DNA of 64,000 nt from Stigmatella erecta (GTDB taxonomy: Bacteria; Myxococcota; Myxococcia; Myxococcales; Myxococcaceae): contig NZ_FOIJ01000001.1 in NCBI RefSeq assembly GCF_900111745.1, forward strand, positions 248,001 through 312,000, in the 5' to 3' direction. The notes under the pieces are model-generated. The model ran no database searches. It saw only the letters and a program-made list of their open reading frames with translations, and had not been told where the DNA came from. Below are positions 63,516-64,000 of this stretch, in pieces. The position numbers and the translations under genes are program-made. The first letter of the stretch is position 1. Every line of letters begins with the position of its first letter.

Positions 63516-64000
63516 GCCCTCCGGGCCGCAAGTACGTCGACCATCCGTCGCTCCAGGTCTTCCCGCCGCCGAGCCTCTGCCAGGACGTCAACCTGTCCGT
63601 CTTCTTCCTCAAGGGACGGCAGGACCGGCTCCAGGCGCTCTGTGACCGGTTCCTCAACGCGCCCTCGGGGGGCGCGGTCCACTACCGCCCCCGGTTGCCC
63701 TTCGTCATGCTGACGTTCCAGCACGTGGGCCGGTTGTCCTCGGAGGCGGAAGGCTTCCGGGACTGGGGCTCCACCTCGGAGCGGGAGGTGACGTTCTGGA
63801 TCGCCGCCAGCGACACCCGGCGGCACGGGCCGGATGAGCTGTGCCAGCGCGTGGAGCTCTTCGTCCCGTACATCTACACGGACAACCCGTGGGCGGTGGC
63901 CGGCGGGCGGGAGATCTACGGCTTTCCCAAGCAGGCGGCCGACATCCGCATGCCCGGCACGGGGCAGGGCGCGGGGGCCTTCGAGGTGCGGACCCTGGCG
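63512..64000 (+). CDS. Acetoacetate-decarboxylase-like protein 2, cut by the edge
   Basis: The first 163 residues of a second member of the same superfamily, still open at the right edge. It shows RLPFVMLTFQHVG, TFWIAAS and then GREIYGFPKQAADIRMPG, closer to the canonical lysine motif than its partner. It overlaps the preceding gene by 4 bp. The end of the domain and anything after it is outside the window. Confidence 0.72.
   Translation, partial: MSPPGRKYVDHPSLQVFPPPSLCQDVNLSVFFLKGRQDRLQALCDRFLNAPSGGAVHYRPRLPFVMLTFQHVGRLSSEAEGFRDWGSTSEREVTFWIAASDTRRHGPDELCQRVELFVPYIYTDNPWAVAGGREIYGFPKQAADIRMPGTGQGAGAFEVRTLA

Overview
The window is GC-rich, densely packed delta-proteobacterial (Myxococcota) chromosome. 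It carries a complete Frz chemosensory cluster, an FrzS-like protein, a Ser/Thr kinase fusion, a caspase-like protein and a MYXO-CTERM-like tail. Together these point to a fruiting myxobacterium, most likely of the Cystobacterineae (Myxococcus/Stigmatella/Archangium group). I saw no tRNA or rRNA gene, insertion sequence, CRISPR array or prophage. No gap between genes exceeds about 230 bp.

Layout. 1-1353 is the N-terminal part of a Clp-type AAA+ ATPase that runs off the left edge. 1562-8106 is a tightly overlapping operon: a Yip1-like membrane protein, a TolC-like channel, a MacA-like adaptor, a LolD/MacB-type ATPase and two different MacB-type permeases. 8108-12267 holds a methyltransferase, an MNIO (DUF692) enzyme with a long extra C-terminal half, uridine kinase, and a MetX-like protein without its nucleophilic serine. 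12321-18236 contains a membrane-anchored protein and then a five-gene translationally coupled unit: matrixin protease, lipoprotein, ECF sigma factor, zinc-motif anti-sigma/DUF4384 protein, and a secreted caspase-like protein. 18293-25397 has a beta-propeller protein divergent from a HARE-HTH/Mrr-like protein, two lipoproteins and homoserine dehydrogenase. 25497-29408 has birA, coaX, an unknown gene and coaA, so two unrelated pantothenate kinases lie side by side.

29439-43995 is the motility-signalling block: frzS, an anti-sigma gene, an rpoE1-like ECF sigma gene, alanine dehydrogenase, a radical SAM gene, frzZ, then frzA-frzB-frzCD-frzE-frzG-frzF. FrzCD is a soluble receptor. FrzA and FrzB are CheW-like couplers. 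FrzE is a CheA-CheY kinase with its phospho-accepting histidine at residue 49. FrzZ is a double receiver with D52 and D223. FrzG and FrzF are the methylesterase and methyltransferase that adapt FrzCD. The rpoE1-like gene is preceded by a promoter-like sequence framed by a long interrupted palindrome.

43992-53616 holds a PHA-granule-type small protein, membrane and DUF1015 proteins, a TrmN6-like methyltransferase, an unknown small gene, a LysR/YeiH pair, a cysteine-cluster protein and an ABC-2 export operon. 53821-64000 holds a small helical protein, two divergent paralogous single-domain response regulators, hemB, a DUF4177-like/RDD/tandem D-Ala-D-Ala-ligase-like operon, a metallo-beta-lactamase-fold lipoprotein, a kinase-receiver-pseudocyclase fusion, and two acetoacetate-decarboxylase-like genes, the last cut by the right edge.

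The most promising leads for something undescribed are the matrixin/lipoprotein/ECF/caspase operon, the kinase-receiver-pseudocyclase fusion, the MNIO enzyme with a fused C-terminal half, and the tandem ATP-grasp protein.
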